In this document: positions 47,704 to 57,108 of the stretch, one piece after another
Numbering within the stretch: the stretch's first letter is position 1
Layout: the number at the start of each line of letters is the position of its first letter
Notes under the pieces: generated by a model
Database searches by the model: none
What the model was told of the DNA's origin: nothing
What the model saw: the letters and a program-made list of their open reading frames with translations, nothing else
Source: an uncultured Synergistales bacterium
GTDB lineage: Bacteria > Synergistota > Synergistia > Synergistales > Aminobacteriaceae
Length of the DNA: 64,000 nucleotides
Reading direction: 5' to 3'
NCBI GenBank assembly: GCA_905233725.1
Contig: CAJOEM010000003.1
Location: forward strand, 1 to 64,000
Translations under genes and position numbers: made by a program

Positions 47704-48915
47704 TCACTTCATATATTTCGCAGGATTCTCAGGCGTTCCGAAAACTCTGACTTCAAAATGCAAATGATAACCTGTTGTATTGCCAGTCTTGCCAACTCGC
47801 GCTATTGCTTGACCTGATTGCACAACTTGACCGGTTTTCACGAGACTTGCTGACAAATGCCCGTACAAAGTCGAATAGCCTCTGCCGTGATCCAGAACAA
47901 CAACTCGACCGTAGCCGCGCATCCAGCCGTCATAAATCACTTCTCCAGCAGCCGCAGCTTTAACCGGAGTTCCATTCGGTGCAGCAATATCTATTCCTGA
48001 GTGCAAAATTCTGCGCTTCAAAATCGGGTGATTCCTGTAGCCGTAATTGCTCGAAATTTTCCCTTGAACCGGATGAATAAATATTTTCTTGCCAGCGCCA
48101 CTACCTGAAAGCGAGATATAAATTTTCTGTTTTCGTTCTGCATCGCGTTTTTTCTGCAGTGAGGCGATTAATACACCGGCTGCTTTCTGAGCTTGTTCGG
48201 CTTCACGTGCTGCTTTTTCTGCCAGAGCCTTCTTTTTCTGAATGCTTGTGATGAACGCGTTCGTCTCTTTAATGCTCTTATTATATTTATCGCGCTGAGT
48301 TTTCACAGCCTGAGTTTTCTCGCGCAATTTCGCCTGCTGGTCGTCCATCGTGCGTTTCGACAAATCCAGATTCTGCAACTTAGCGTACAACTGCGACAAA
48401 ATTTCCTCGTCACGATCATTCACACGCTTGAGCAAATACGCCATCTCTGCCGCCTCAAAAACACTACGCGACGCAAATAACGTGCGCATTTCACTCGATG
48501 ACCTGTACTTGTACATATCCAGCAAAATTCCGCGCATCTTCTCAGTCAACTCGTTAATCTTGACCTGCTCGTCCCGAATATTCACGTTCAAGACATTAAT
48601 ATTATCCTGAATCTTCTCATTCTGCAGCTCCAGAACCGTAAGCTCCTGACGCGCCATCGACTCGTCCTGTTGCAGCGTGTTTACTTTCGTGAGCAATCCC
48701 TCGACTTTTACGCCCATTTGCTTAATCTGGGTCTTGTACTCCTGAATTTGCTTTGTCAAATCGCTACGTTTTTTCTCTTCGGCAGCAATTTTCGCATCAA
48801 TCGTCTGAGGCTGAGTTTTTGCTTTAACCTGAGTTTTTTTCGCGGCAGCCCCGAATGCTACACACGGCAGAATAAGCAAGATTAACGCAACTAATATCGT
48901 TTTATTATTATTCAT
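47704..48915 (-). CDS. EnvC-like M23 peptidase with intact zinc site
   Basis: This paralogue of the next gene has 403 residues: signal peptide (1-22), coiled coil (about 30-265) and a C-terminal M23 domain with all ligands, H305 and D309 in HSGIDIAAPNG and HxH at 384-386 in YHLHFEVR. It should therefore be an active endopeptidase, unlike its neighbour. The coiled coil probably docks on the periplasmic loop of FtsX, whose gene is 14 bases upstream. Confidence 0.9.
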   Translation of the reverse strand: MNNNKTILVALILLILPCVAFGAAAKKTQVKAKTQPQTIDAKIAAEEKKRSDLTKQIQEYKTQIKQMGVKVEGLLTKVNTLQQDESMARQELTVLELQNEKIQDNINVLNVNIRDEQVKINELTEKMRGILLDMYKYRSSSEMRTLFASRSVFEAAEMAYLLKRVNDRDEEILSQLYAKLQNLDLSKRTMDDQQAKLREKTQAVKTQRDKYNKSIKETNAFITSIQKKKALAEKAAREAEQAQKAAGVLIASLQKKRDAERKQKIYISLSGSGAGKKIFIHPVQGKISSNYGYRNHPILKRRILHSGIDIAAPNGTPVKAAAAGEVIYDGWMRGYGRVVVLDHGRGYSTLYGHLSASLVKTGQVVQSGQAIARVGKTGNTTGYHLHFEVRVFGTPENPAKYMK

Positions 48916-48929
48916 GCTAATTATTCATG

Positions 48930-49826
48930 CTAAAGCGGCTTCGTAATCGCGTTAATAAATCTCGTGACGATTAAATAGCTGCAAACCCATCCCAAAGTTG
49001 CGCCAAATCCCGCGAGCAATAAGCAAAATCTGATTATAATATTCCGATCCGTTATCAAACTCGACGACAAGAACGACAAGCTATTCTGCAACAATACCGT
49101 CCCAGGGAAATACGCAGCAATTATTCCGCCGCCAGCAAGTAACGCTCCGAGTAAAGCCAACAACGTTCCTTCGAGAACAAACGGTGTAGCAATATACGCA
49201 CGAGTTGCGCCGACTAAGTACATGATGCCAATCTCATCACGGCGCGAATAAAGCGAAATATGAATCGTGTTATAAACAACCAACGCCGTAATTATAACCG
49301 AAAGCACGAACATAACTAACGCAGCTCTCGACGAAACACTCGACAACGCCGAAATTCTGCGCACGACCATTCCTGCGTAAACTACATCGTCAACTTCAGG
49401 CATTTCCTGCAAATTTTCAACCAGTGGCTCAACATCAACAGCATTGTTCACGTGAATCTCGAAATTCCACGGAATCGGATTATCCCCGAGCATGTCCAAA
49501 GCACGAGACTGCGAGCCCATCTTTTCCTGCAATTTCGCCAGAGAATCCGACGGTGAGAAAACTTTCACGTTAGCTACTCCGGGCAAAGTCTTAATCTCAG
49601 CTGTGATTTTCTCGACATCAATCGTATTATCGCGCTTCAAATACGCCTGAACGACTAATTCACTCTCAAGTTTCGAAAGCAAGTTCTCAAGATTCAGCGA
49701 GAACAGCGTCGTAACTCCCAAAATCCATAACATTACGCCGGCAGTGATAAGCGTCAATAATCCCAAAACCCAATGATGCGTTATTAATCGCCACGTGTCG
49801 CGTAACACATATTTAAACGCAGTCAT
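48930..49826 (-). CDS. ftsX: Cell division protein FtsX
   Basis: A permease-like inner-membrane protein that passes ATP-driven signals from FtsE to periplasmic hydrolase activators. The 298 residues include an N-terminal helix, a periplasmic loop of about 130 residues (VVQAYLKRDNTIDVEKITAE, LPGVANVKVFSPSDSL) and three C-terminal helices with SLYSRRDEIGIMYLVGATRA, a family mark. Its start overlaps the ftsE stop by one base. Confidence 0.94.
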   Translation of the reverse strand: MTAFKYVLRDTWRLITHHWVLGLLTLITAGVMLWILGVTTLFSLNLENLLSKLESELVVQAYLKRDNTIDVEKITAEIKTLPGVANVKVFSPSDSLAKLQEKMGSQSRALDMLGDNPIPWNFEIHVNNAVDVEPLVENLQEMPEVDDVVYAGMVVRRISALSSVSSRAALVMFVLSVIITALVVYNTIHISLYSRRDEIGIMYLVGATRAYIATPFVLEGTLLALLGALLAGGGIIAAYFPGTVLLQNSLSFLSSSLITDRNIIIRFCLLLAGFGATLGWVCSYLIVTRFINAITKPL

Positions 49827-50509
49827 TACACCGTATAACCTCCTCTTTGCTCATCGCGAACTAATTTGCCCTCGTCGAGTTCAAGCACACGTTGGCGTGC
49901 AGCGTTCACTATGCTTTGATTATGCGTTGACATTATAACCGTAGCGCCTGCAGAATTTATGTCAAATAATATTTTCATGACATCGGCTGCCGTATGAAAA
50001 TCAAGATTTCCCGTTGGCTCATCCGCTATGAACAGCGACGGGGAATTTGCCAACGCTCGCGCAATAGAAACTCTCTGTTGTTCTCCGCCGGATAATTGCG
50101 CAGGTTTCATGTGCCTTCTGCGCCACAATCCGACACGGTTAATAACTTCTTTGGCACGATCCTCAACAACTGAGCGCGGCATAGACATAGCTTCCATAAC
50201 GAACGCGATATTCTCGAAAACCGTCAAACTCGGAATCAGCTTGAAATCCTGAGCAACTAATCCAACATCGCGCCTGTAATACGGAATGTCTGCCTTGCGC
50301 ATTTTTCGCAAATTCACGTCGCCAATCTCGACAACGCCCTTCGTCGGCAAAATCTCGCGCGTCATTAATCTAAGCAGCGTAGATTTCCCAGAGCCAGTCG
50401 CGCCAATCACGAAAACAAATTCGCCCTGTTCAATCTTGAACGAAACATCAAGCAACGCAGCAATATCAGGTTCGAAAACTTTCGTCACACCCGAGAATAT
50501 AACTTTCAT
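49826..50509 (-). CDS. ftsE: Cell division ATP-binding protein FtsE
   Basis: ABC ATPase of 227 residues. Walker A is GATGSGKSTLL, the signature is LSGGEQQRVSIARAL, Walker B is LFIADEPTGNLD, and the switch His is in MSTHN. The opening MKVIFSGVTKVFEP is typical of FtsE. It forms a complex with FtsX. It starts 2 bases after an uncharacterised 320-residue gene. Confidence 0.95.
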   Translation of the reverse strand: MKVIFSGVTKVFEPDIAALLDVSFKIEQGEFVFVIGATGSGKSTLLRLMTREILPTKGVVEIGDVNLRKMRKADIPYYRRDVGLVAQDFKLIPSLTVFENIAFVMEAMSMPRSVVEDRAKEVINRVGLWRRRHMKPAQLSGGEQQRVSIARALANSPSLFIADEPTGNLDFHTAADVMKILFDINSAGATVIMSTHNQSIVNAARQRVLELDEGKLVRDEQRGGYTV

Positions 50510-50511
50510 GT

Positions 50512-51474
50512 CTAGCTCACGTCCTCTCCTTTCTTGTATTTCAGACGCTCTCTCACGGCCTGGTCAACTTCATATGCTCCCCAGAGCGCGAGAATCATGT
50601 CCTGAATATTTGCGCGCCTGCTCTCGAATTTTTTCCAAAGGTCAAATTTCACGTACTGCCACATGAAAAACGCCCCAGCCTCATCAAAGCCGAATCTCGC
50701 CAAAACAAGCCAGCCCGAGTTCGGATTATATATTCTCACCGGAGAAACTTTCTGGTTCAAGGCTCTCTCAATATCATCACGCGAAAATTCCAGTTCGTTA
50801 ATCTCGCGCATGATTTTCTCATCGGGCATTTCAAGAATCGAAAACCAAATCCGGAATCCAGAATCATTTTCAAAATCGCCATCGTGATTCTGCGCAAGAT
50901 AATCTTCAAATACGTCATGAAATTTCGTCCAACGTTCAATCTGCACGACGTGTTCCATTTCGTTGCGAACCATAGCAAATCTAACTGCCCAATATATCTT
51001 GAACAAAAGCGGATTTTCTCCCAGCATCGACATAAATTCACGCTCGTCTGCTCTTGCAAATTCCCGCGTTAAAGCTTGTCCCGAAACATAATTGCTGCTC
51101 TTCAAAATCGACTGCAATATCAAAACCGTCGAAAAATGTTCCCCGGGTGGCTCCATCTGCGAATATAATTCCCGATTCAGCTCATTCACTGTCTTGCTCG
51201 ACAATATAATCTGCTCGCTCAAATTCTCAGACGATGCCGGCAAACACAAATTCTCGCCATCATACAGATTCACGTCCGTAATTTTCTGATTCTCCGGACA
51301 ATATACCCATTTCGGAGTTTTTGAAAAAGTTTCCGTCCCCAATAAATACTTATTCCTCGGCAACAGCAGCATCACCGACGGGCTATCAGGTAACTTCAGA
51401 CCTTCTGGGATATTATCCGGCGGCAACTGTGCTAGACTTCCGTTTGACATCAGTTCAAGTAACAATTTTTTCAC
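50512..51474 (-). CDS. Conserved-looking hypothetical protein upstream of ftsE
   Basis: I do not recognise this 320-residue protein. It is probably cytoplasmic: no signal peptide or membrane helix. The N-terminal 90 residues look like beta strands with Pro-rich loops; the rest is helical with many aromatic residues (FKIYWAVRFAMVRNEMEHVV, DEAGAFFMWQYVKFDLWKKF) and a Lys-rich end. It is 2 bases upstream of ftsE, so it is almost certainly translated with ftsEX. Position suggests a link to cell division or envelope control, without direct evidence. Confidence 0.65.
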   Translation of the reverse strand: MKKLLLELMSNGSLAQLPPDNIPEGLKLPDSPSVMLLLPRNKYLLGTETFSKTPKWVYCPENQKITDVNLYDGENLCLPASSENLSEQIILSSKTVNELNRELYSQMEPPGEHFSTVLILQSILKSSNYVSGQALTREFARADEREFMSMLGENPLLFKIYWAVRFAMVRNEMEHVVQIERWTKFHDVFEDYLAQNHDGDFENDSGFRIWFSILEMPDEKIMREINELEFSRDDIERALNQKVSPVRIYNPNSGWLVLARFGFDEAGAFFMWQYVKFDLWKKFESRRANIQDMILALWGAYEVDQAVRERLKYKKGEDVS

Positions 51475-51508
51475 CCCAGTCTATATATTAACATCTCAGC
51501 TTAACATC

Positions 51509-52474
51509 TTAACGCTGCAAAAATCTCTCGATCAATATTCCGTTTCTCAATCCGTTAATACTCACCGTGCAGAAACACTCATGTCTCGAACGCGCAAAAT
51601 TCTTCAGGATCTCATGCACTATGCACGCGCTTCCCAAAATCACGTCCGCACGATTCGCCGGCAAGCCGATTATATTCTGACGTTCCCTCAAAGTTAATGA
51701 CGAGTACAATTCTATCTGACGCCTGACATCTCGCTGAGTTATGCGCATTCCGTGTAAATTCGACGGCATGAATATCTCGTTCGCACTTTTCACTCCAGCC
51801 ATCGCGACAACTCCGCCGCCAACTCCGATAATTTTCACCGGTTCAGGACTCTCACAAAGATTTTGAATGCCGTATTCGTGCAATTTCTCAGCAATATATT
51901 CCAGAGCCTGAGTAATATTTCTGCGCTTGATTATCTCCTGGTTCGCGAAAAATTTCTCCGTGATATTCACCGCTCCAATCGAGACACTCGTAACTTTCTC
52001 AATCTTAGAGCCGCGTCCGAAAACAAATTCCGTGCTGCCTCCGCCGGAATCAAACATCACGATATTATCATCTTCACTCTTGCTTATATCATGAATCGCA
52101 CCCAGCCACGAGTATTCAGCCTCTTCTTGACCCGACAAAATCCGGATATTATAGCCCGTCTCTTCACGAACCGCGTTCAGAAACTCCTCCGAATTATCAG
52201 CCGCACGCAGCGCCATCGTGCCGACAAGAATTATCTCACTCGCATGACGAGCCTGTGATACCATCTTTTTTATCGCGTCAATCGTCTTGACAAAATTCTC
52301 GCGCTTGAAATTCTTCCCCTGAATATCACTCAGCACGAACCTTCCCAATTTCGTAACTTCTGTCTCATCACGAATTATCAACAATTTCCTTTCGCCACTG
52401 AGACGACCGATTCGCATTTTCACCGAATTGCTGCCAACGTCTATTACTGCAATATTTCCGCTAAACTCACTCAT
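51509..52474 (-). CDS. Ppx/GppA family phosphatase
   Basis: This exopolyphosphatase/pppGpp-phosphatase-type enzyme is of the ASKHA fold and has 321 residues. The phosphate loop 1 is AVIDVGSNSVKMRIG, the second is FDSGGGSTEFVFG, and the catalytic Glu lies in LSGQEEAEYSW; IGVGGGVVAMAG follows. It is the short two-domain form without the HD domain of E. coli Ppx. Activity on polyphosphate or pppGpp cannot be separated by sequence; a rel gene is also in the window. It overlaps the yibE/F stop by 8 bases. Confidence 0.88.
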   Translation of the reverse strand: MSEFSGNIAVIDVGSNSVKMRIGRLSGERKLLIIRDETEVTKLGRFVLSDIQGKNFKRENFVKTIDAIKKMVSQARHASEIILVGTMALRAADNSEEFLNAVREETGYNIRILSGQEEAEYSWLGAIHDISKSEDDNIVMFDSGGGSTEFVFGRGSKIEKVTSVSIGAVNITEKFFANQEIIKRRNITQALEYIAEKLHEYGIQNLCESPEPVKIIGVGGGVVAMAGVKSANEIFMPSNLHGMRITQRDVRRQIELYSSLTLRERQNIIGLPANRADVILGSACIVHEILKNFARSRHECFCTVSINGLRNGILIERFLQR

Positions 52475-53597
52475 CTCGACGCTTTATTCCCTCCTGAATT
52501 ACGAAAAAGAACGCTGTAACCGGAATCGTAAATAATAATCCTAACGTGCCCGCCAAGCTCTGAATAATTTCCTGTCCAATATACGGGTCATTCAAAATTC
52601 CTGCGATATTCACACCGCCGCTGGATATTAACACAGCCATCGGCAACGAACTGCCAATATACGCCAATATCAGCGTGTTAATCATACTGCCTAAAACTTC
52701 ATTGCCAACGTTCAGACCTGCCAGCAATAATCTATCCAACGGGATCTCCGGGTCATAATCAACAAATTCTGACATCGAAGCCGTGATCGAAACTCCAACA
52801 TCAAGCACTGCTCCAATCGCTCCGACCATGATCGACGCAAGCAAAATCCCGCGCATGTTCAAGCCGGGTAAAGTCGAAGCTAACAATGCTGCACCTTCTC
52901 CGCCAAGACCGTTCAACTGCCAGGCATAAACGACTATCATGCCAACAGCAAATCCGCAAAATACTCCGCCAAGACTTCCCAATAACGCGACGAATCTATA
53001 TCGCGAACGGCGAACTACGCAAAGAATCGTCAGCGTCGAAATTATAAACACGCTCGCCATCGACAGCATAACCGGAGACCAGCCCTTCACAATTAACGGG
53101 ATCATCACGAATATCAAAATCCCAATCGACGCGAATAATCCTAACACTGCGTATAATCCAGATCTGCCAGTAAGCAATATCACCGTCAGAAAAACTCCGA
53201 CAATAAACGCTCCGACTTCAGGCACTCGAAACGCATCTGAAACCGAATATTGCAGCGTGCCGTCTTCAAACACGTCCCAAATCAGCAAATATTTTTTCCC
53301 GACGACTATATCAACGCCCATGTTCTCAAGGCGTGAAACCGTGATTTTCTGCACATTCGAATTCGGATTCGATAGCGGCGAAATTACAATCTCACGCTCA
53401 AACACGCGATAATTATCTTTCCCTGAATCCGTGCCTTCGAGAATTTTCTCATGTTCATCATTGGCTGCGAGAATTTCAACAATTATCGATTCCGTATTAC
53501 TCCACTTGCGAATTACGACATAACTCAGCGCGTAATAAAACATAATCGACACAGCCGTCGCAATCATAAGCTTAAAAATAATTTTCCCGATTTTCAT
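52467..53597 (-). CDS. YibE/F family membrane protein
   Basis: This inner-membrane protein has 376 residues, one N-terminal helix, an extracytoplasmic beta-rich domain (about 45-130) and about seven further helices. The core VGAIGAVLDVGVSITASMSE and GNEVLGSMINTLILAYIGSS are the marks of the YibE/F family, whose function is not established. It overlaps the pseudouridine synthase gene by 4 bases (ATGA) and the phosphatase gene by 8. Confidence 0.88.
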   Translation of the reverse strand: MKIGKIIFKLMIATAVSIMFYYALSYVVIRKWSNTESIIVEILAANDEHEKILEGTDSGKDNYRVFEREIVISPLSNPNSNVQKITVSRLENMGVDIVVGKKYLLIWDVFEDGTLQYSVSDAFRVPEVGAFIVGVFLTVILLTGRSGLYAVLGLFASIGILIFVMIPLIVKGWSPVMLSMASVFIISTLTILCVVRRSRYRFVALLGSLGGVFCGFAVGMIVVYAWQLNGLGGEGAALLASTLPGLNMRGILLASIMVGAIGAVLDVGVSITASMSEFVDYDPEIPLDRLLLAGLNVGNEVLGSMINTLILAYIGSSLPMAVLISSGGVNIAGILNDPYIGQEIIQSLAGTLGLLFTIPVTAFFFVIQEGIKRRDE

Positions 53598-54550
53598 AAC
53601 TCAATATCCCAAGCACGAAGCTTTATAAATTCCTGCATATCAGCTGGCAAAGGCGCACGAAAAATTTTGCCCTCCAGTTCTGCAATCGAAGGGGGCAAAT
53701 CGTCAGGAAAGCTTATCTCGTATGCGTGCAATAACGGTCGCTTGATTTTCTTGTCAGTCTTTGCGTTGAACAATCCGTATTTCCTATCGCCGATTATTGG
53801 GTGTCCAACGTGTGACATGTGTACGCGTGCCTGATGAGTTCTGCCCGTGACAAGTTCCAGCATAACAAGCGAATATTGCGAATCTCCGGTCAACTTTCTG
53901 CAAAGCGTAATCGCTGGCAATCCGTCAGTCAAATCAACCTTCACGATATTATTCTGCGAGTCTTTCTTCAGTGGCGCGTTAATCTCAAATTCATAGCGAT
54001 TCTTTATCTCTCCGGAAACAATCGCTGCGTAATATTTCTTAACCGAACGTTCCCTGAATAATTCAATCAGCGCTCGAGACGAATCACCGTGTAACGCAAG
54101 TGCAATCGCTCCGGTCGTGTTACGATCAAGCCTGTGAACCGCAAACGCTCGGCCAAAAAGCGAAACTGCTCTCGTGACAATGCTATCTCCACCGGCAACA
54201 TCCGGCTGAACCAAAATCCCCGCGGGTTTATTCAGGATTAGCACGTTCTCAGACTTGTAAATAATCCCAACGTTTCCCAAATCCGAAAATTTCCTGGCAA
54301 ATTTCTTGGCTGCAAAATCTGTAAAATCTGCAGATTCATCGCGCGAATCCAACGCCCACGGCACGAGTAACTCATCGCCATCGAACACGTGAACACCTGG
54401 ATCTCTAACTCTCGACGCATTCACACGAATTGCACCTTTGCGAATCGCACGCATTATCTCGGACAAGGCTACATTCTTGAATTGCGAACGCAGAAACCTG
54501 TCCAAGCGCCTGTCATCATCTTCTCGGGAAATTTTCAATGCGTAACTCAT
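53594..54550 (-). CDS. RluA family pseudouridine synthase
   Basis: This is an RNA-modifying enzyme of the RluC/RluD type for 23S rRNA. An N-terminal S4 domain (DRRLDRFLRSQFKNVALSEI) is followed by the catalytic domain with VHRLDRNTTG, which holds the catalytic Asp, and VTGRTHQARVHMSHVGHPIIGD. The 318 residues match RluC/RluD. The exact uridine target is not decided. It overlaps the yhaM-like gene by 4 bases (ATGA). Confidence 0.9.
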   Translation of the reverse strand: MSYALKISREDDDRRLDRFLRSQFKNVALSEIMRAIRKGAIRVNASRVRDPGVHVFDGDELLVPWALDSRDESADFTDFAAKKFARKFSDLGNVGIIYKSENVLILNKPAGILVQPDVAGGDSIVTRAVSLFGRAFAVHRLDRNTTGAIALALHGDSSRALIELFRERSVKKYYAAIVSGEIKNRYEFEINAPLKKDSQNNIVKVDLTDGLPAITLCRKLTGDSQYSLVMLELVTGRTHQARVHMSHVGHPIIGDRKYGLFNAKTDKKIKRPLLHAYEISFPDDLPPSIAELEGKIFRAPLPADMQEFIKLRAWDIEL

Positions 54551-55593
54551 GGCTGCAAATTATAATCCGGAAATCCTCGCCAGAATTTTCGCTCCAACAG
54601 CGGCAAGTAATCCGTCATTTCAAACTGCGGATTCAAGTCTTCAATCTGACAGCGCCAGTAATTCAACTGGAAATCGAGATTATCGGCTGCACTCACAATT
54701 AACGCTTCGGGCATCATCGGCGCAACTGGTGAGCCAAATTCAGGTTTTCCGTGATGGCTGATTATTATATGCGAAATCGCCGTGACAAAGCGCGAATCCA
54801 AATTCTGACTCTCAGCAAACTGCATGAATTTCTCATAACCAAGCGACACGTGTCCAAGCAGATTTCCGTCGAGACTCATCTGTGAGAGCGGCACGTTATT
54901 ATACGAGTACAGTTTTCCCAGATCATGAAGCAATCCTCCAGCAATCACGAGATCTTTATTCACCGGAACTTTGAACGCGTCGTAATGCTTAGCAATCTCC
55001 AGTCCCAAATTCGCGACACTCAACGAATGCTCAAGCAATCCGCCAACATACGCATGATGAATCGAAATCGCTGCCGGATAAACTTTGAATTTCTCCCACA
55101 AATTTCGCTCGAAAAACACGTGCTGCAAAAATTTTCTCAGCGGCTCCGAAACCTGCTCTAACAAATTCCGGAATCTGCTCTCAAGTTCCTCGTCAGAAAT
55201 CGGTGAGCGTTTCGTATAATTTTCCCTGGGATTTTCGCTTGGGTCGAGATAATACAAGTCGCTGACGTTATACTGCAACTGCTCACGAAATTCCGAAGTC
55301 TTACCCGAAATCGACACGACTGATCCGAGAAATTTCAAATCCGAACTCATCGGGTCAATCGGCACTTCATCGCCGTCAAGCAAGCTCCACCACGTTGAGC
55401 CGCCCCAGATTTTCGCATCTAAATCGCCGCTCTTGTCACTAAGCGTAATATCCCAGAACGGGTTATCATTGCGATCTTTGCGCTGAGTTAATCTCGAGAT
55501 CACGCCGGTTGTCATGAACTGAGAATCTTTCGCTAATTGCTTTACTTCTTTTATCGCTATGTTCTTGATATTCTTGATATTCTTGTTATTCAT
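54547..55593 (-). CDS. 3'-5' exoribonuclease YhaM-like (OB + HD domains)
   Basis: The 348-residue protein has an N-terminal OB-fold (TTGVISRLTQRKDRNDNPFW, DITLSDKSGDLDAKIWG) and an HD phosphohydrolase domain with IHHAYVGGLLEHSLSVA, GGLLHDLGKL and IIISHHG ligands. This is the arrangement of YhaM/CbfA, a Mn-dependent 3'-5' exoribonuclease. It is the first gene of the long minus-strand series and divergent from dcd. A short Asn/Lys/Ile repeat opens the protein. Confidence 0.86.
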   Translation of the reverse strand: MNNKNIKNIKNIAIKEVKQLAKDSQFMTTGVISRLTQRKDRNDNPFWDITLSDKSGDLDAKIWGGSTWWSLLDGDEVPIDPMSSDLKFLGSVVSISGKTSEFREQLQYNVSDLYYLDPSENPRENYTKRSPISDEELESRFRNLLEQVSEPLRKFLQHVFFERNLWEKFKVYPAAISIHHAYVGGLLEHSLSVANLGLEIAKHYDAFKVPVNKDLVIAGGLLHDLGKLYSYNNVPLSQMSLDGNLLGHVSLGYEKFMQFAESQNLDSRFVTAISHIIISHHGKPEFGSPVAPMMPEALIVSAADNLDFQLNYWRCQIEDLNPQFEMTDYLPLLERKFWRGFPDYNLQP

Positions 55594-55684
55594 GTCATTC
55601 GTGATAAATTTTTCGTACTAAAATAATTTTTGTATTATTATATCAGCGTTTTTCAGGCAATATTTTTCACGTGTAATCTAAGCA

Positions 55685-55690
55685 TATAAT
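55685..55690 (+). promoter_or_regulatory. Possible -10 element for dcd
   Basis: TATAAT stands 17 bases before the TTG start, with TATTTT as a weak -35. If used, the 5' leader would be only about 10 bases and part of the AAGGGAG ribosome site would lie at the RNA end. An upstream AT-rich element near 55633-55645 is the alternative. Confidence 0.35.
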
Positions 55691-55706
55691 CTAAGGGAGT
55701 GTTTTT

Positions 55707-56228
55707 TTGATTCTATCAGGCATCGAGATTAAAAAACGAATCGGCTCAGACATAATAATCGACCCGTTCAACGAAAGCAAAATCAACTCGAACAGCTATA
55801 ATCTTTCGCTGCACAATGAATTACTCGTATACAAAAACGATTTACTCGACATGCGCGCGCAAAATCCAACCGAGCGAATCATAATTCCAGAATCCGGATT
55901 CATTTTGCAACCCGGGAAATTATATCTGGGACGCACCGTCGAATTTACCCGGACTGAAAACTTGATCCCAATGCTCGAGGGCAGGTCATCAATCGGCAGG
56001 CTCGGCATTTGCATTCATGTCACAGCAGGCTTTGGTGACGTTGGTTTCGCGGGCTACTGGACGCTGGAATTATTCTGCGTGCAGCCGGTGAGAATTTTCG
56101 CGGGCGTATCAATCGCGCAGATCTATTATCACACCGTAACAAAGCCATTCGAAACTTACAAGAGCGGCAAATACCAGAACAATCGCGACATTCAAGCCAG
56201 TATGCTCTACACAGAATTTGCGAGATAA
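55707..56228 (+). CDS. dcd: dCTP deaminase
   Basis: Dcd makes dUTP from dCTP for thymidylate synthesis. The 173 residues form the dUTPase-like trimer fold. Family marks are INSNSYNLSLHNEL, the catalytic region MLEGRSSIGRLGICIHVTAG with Arg, Ser and Arg, and GFGDVGFAGYWTLEL. The C-terminal nucleotide-covering segment (TYKSGKYQNNRDIQASM) is present. A mono- versus bifunctional enzyme (with dUTPase activity) cannot be told. The start is a TTG after AAGGGAG. Confidence 0.92.
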   Translation: MILSGIEIKKRIGSDIIIDPFNESKINSNSYNLSLHNELLVYKNDLLDMRAQNPTERIIIPESGFILQPGKLYLGRTVEFTRTENLIPMLEGRSSIGRLGICIHVTAGFGDVGFAGYWTLELFCVQPVRIFAGVSIAQIYYHTVTKPFETYKSGKYQNNRDIQASMLYTEFAR

Positions 56229-56235
56229 GCTCATC

Positions 56236-57108
56236 ATGAAAAACTTGGGAATGATAGTCAATCTTCGAAAGCCTGAAGCCGTAAACATGGCGAAATTTCT
56301 ACTCCAATGGGGACTTGATAATAATTGCCCGTTTCTCTTGCCTCATCAGGAAGCCAGCGCTCTGACAACTTCGGGACTTGACGACGAACAATGGCTCAAA
56401 ACCGTAAAATTAGCAATCGTAATCGGTGGTGACGGAACTTTTCTGCGAGCTGCTAGATATATCCTGGGAACAGAAATTATTCTGCACGGGATCAATCTTG
56501 GCAATCTGGGATTCTTAGCGTCAAGCAAGCCCGAACAGGTCGAACTCGATCTGCAAAACATAATCAGCGGCAAATTCGAAATACTTGAACGCGACGTATT
56601 ATCCTGCACGATTAACCGCGATGGCTCACAGCTTCACAAACTCTACGCTCTAAACGACGTAGTTCTCAACACAAACGCAATCGCAAGATTATTACAAATC
56701 GAAATCAGATTTAACGACAAGTTTTTCTGCGTGTTGCCTGCTGACGGTGTGATAATTTCCTCGCCAACCGGCTCAACTGCTTACGCGCTATCAGCTGGAG
56801 GCCCGATAATTCCGCCGCACATGGACGCATTATTACTCGTGCCACTTTGCGCACACACGCTGTATTCAAGACCGATTCTCGCATCAAAAGACGATTGCAT
56901 ATCACTGATCCCTCGGGGAGCTTCACGGGATATTATGCTCACTCAGGACGGACAATTAGCATACGAAGTTTTCCCTGGTGACAGGATCGACGTGAAATTA
57001 TCTTGCTCAAAAAAAATCAGAACCGTCACTCTCGAGAACAAATCATTCCTGGACATCGTCAACGAGAAATTAGGCTGGGGAGAACGCGTAAAATTATCAC
57101 ATGCTTAA
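56236..57108 (+). CDS. nadK: NAD kinase
   Basis: NadK phosphorylates NAD to NADP. The 290-residue protein has the GGDGTFLRAAR motif, NLGNLGFLAS and the C-terminal SPTGSTAYALSAGGPI. I took the ATG at 56236 (MKNLGMIVN), which begins where the family begins, after the dcd stop. It overlaps recN by 8 bases, an order (nadK-recN) seen in many bacteria. Confidence 0.94.
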   Translation: MKNLGMIVNLRKPEAVNMAKFLLQWGLDNNCPFLLPHQEASALTTSGLDDEQWLKTVKLAIVIGGDGTFLRAARYILGTEIILHGINLGNLGFLASSKPEQVELDLQNIISGKFEILERDVLSCTINRDGSQLHKLYALNDVVLNTNAIARLLQIEIRFNDKFFCVLPADGVIISSPTGSTAYALSAGGPIIPPHMDALLLVPLCAHTLYSRPILASKDDCISLIPRGASRDIMLTQDGQLAYEVFPGDRIDVKLSCSKKIRTVTLENKSFLDIVNEKLGWGERVKLSHA

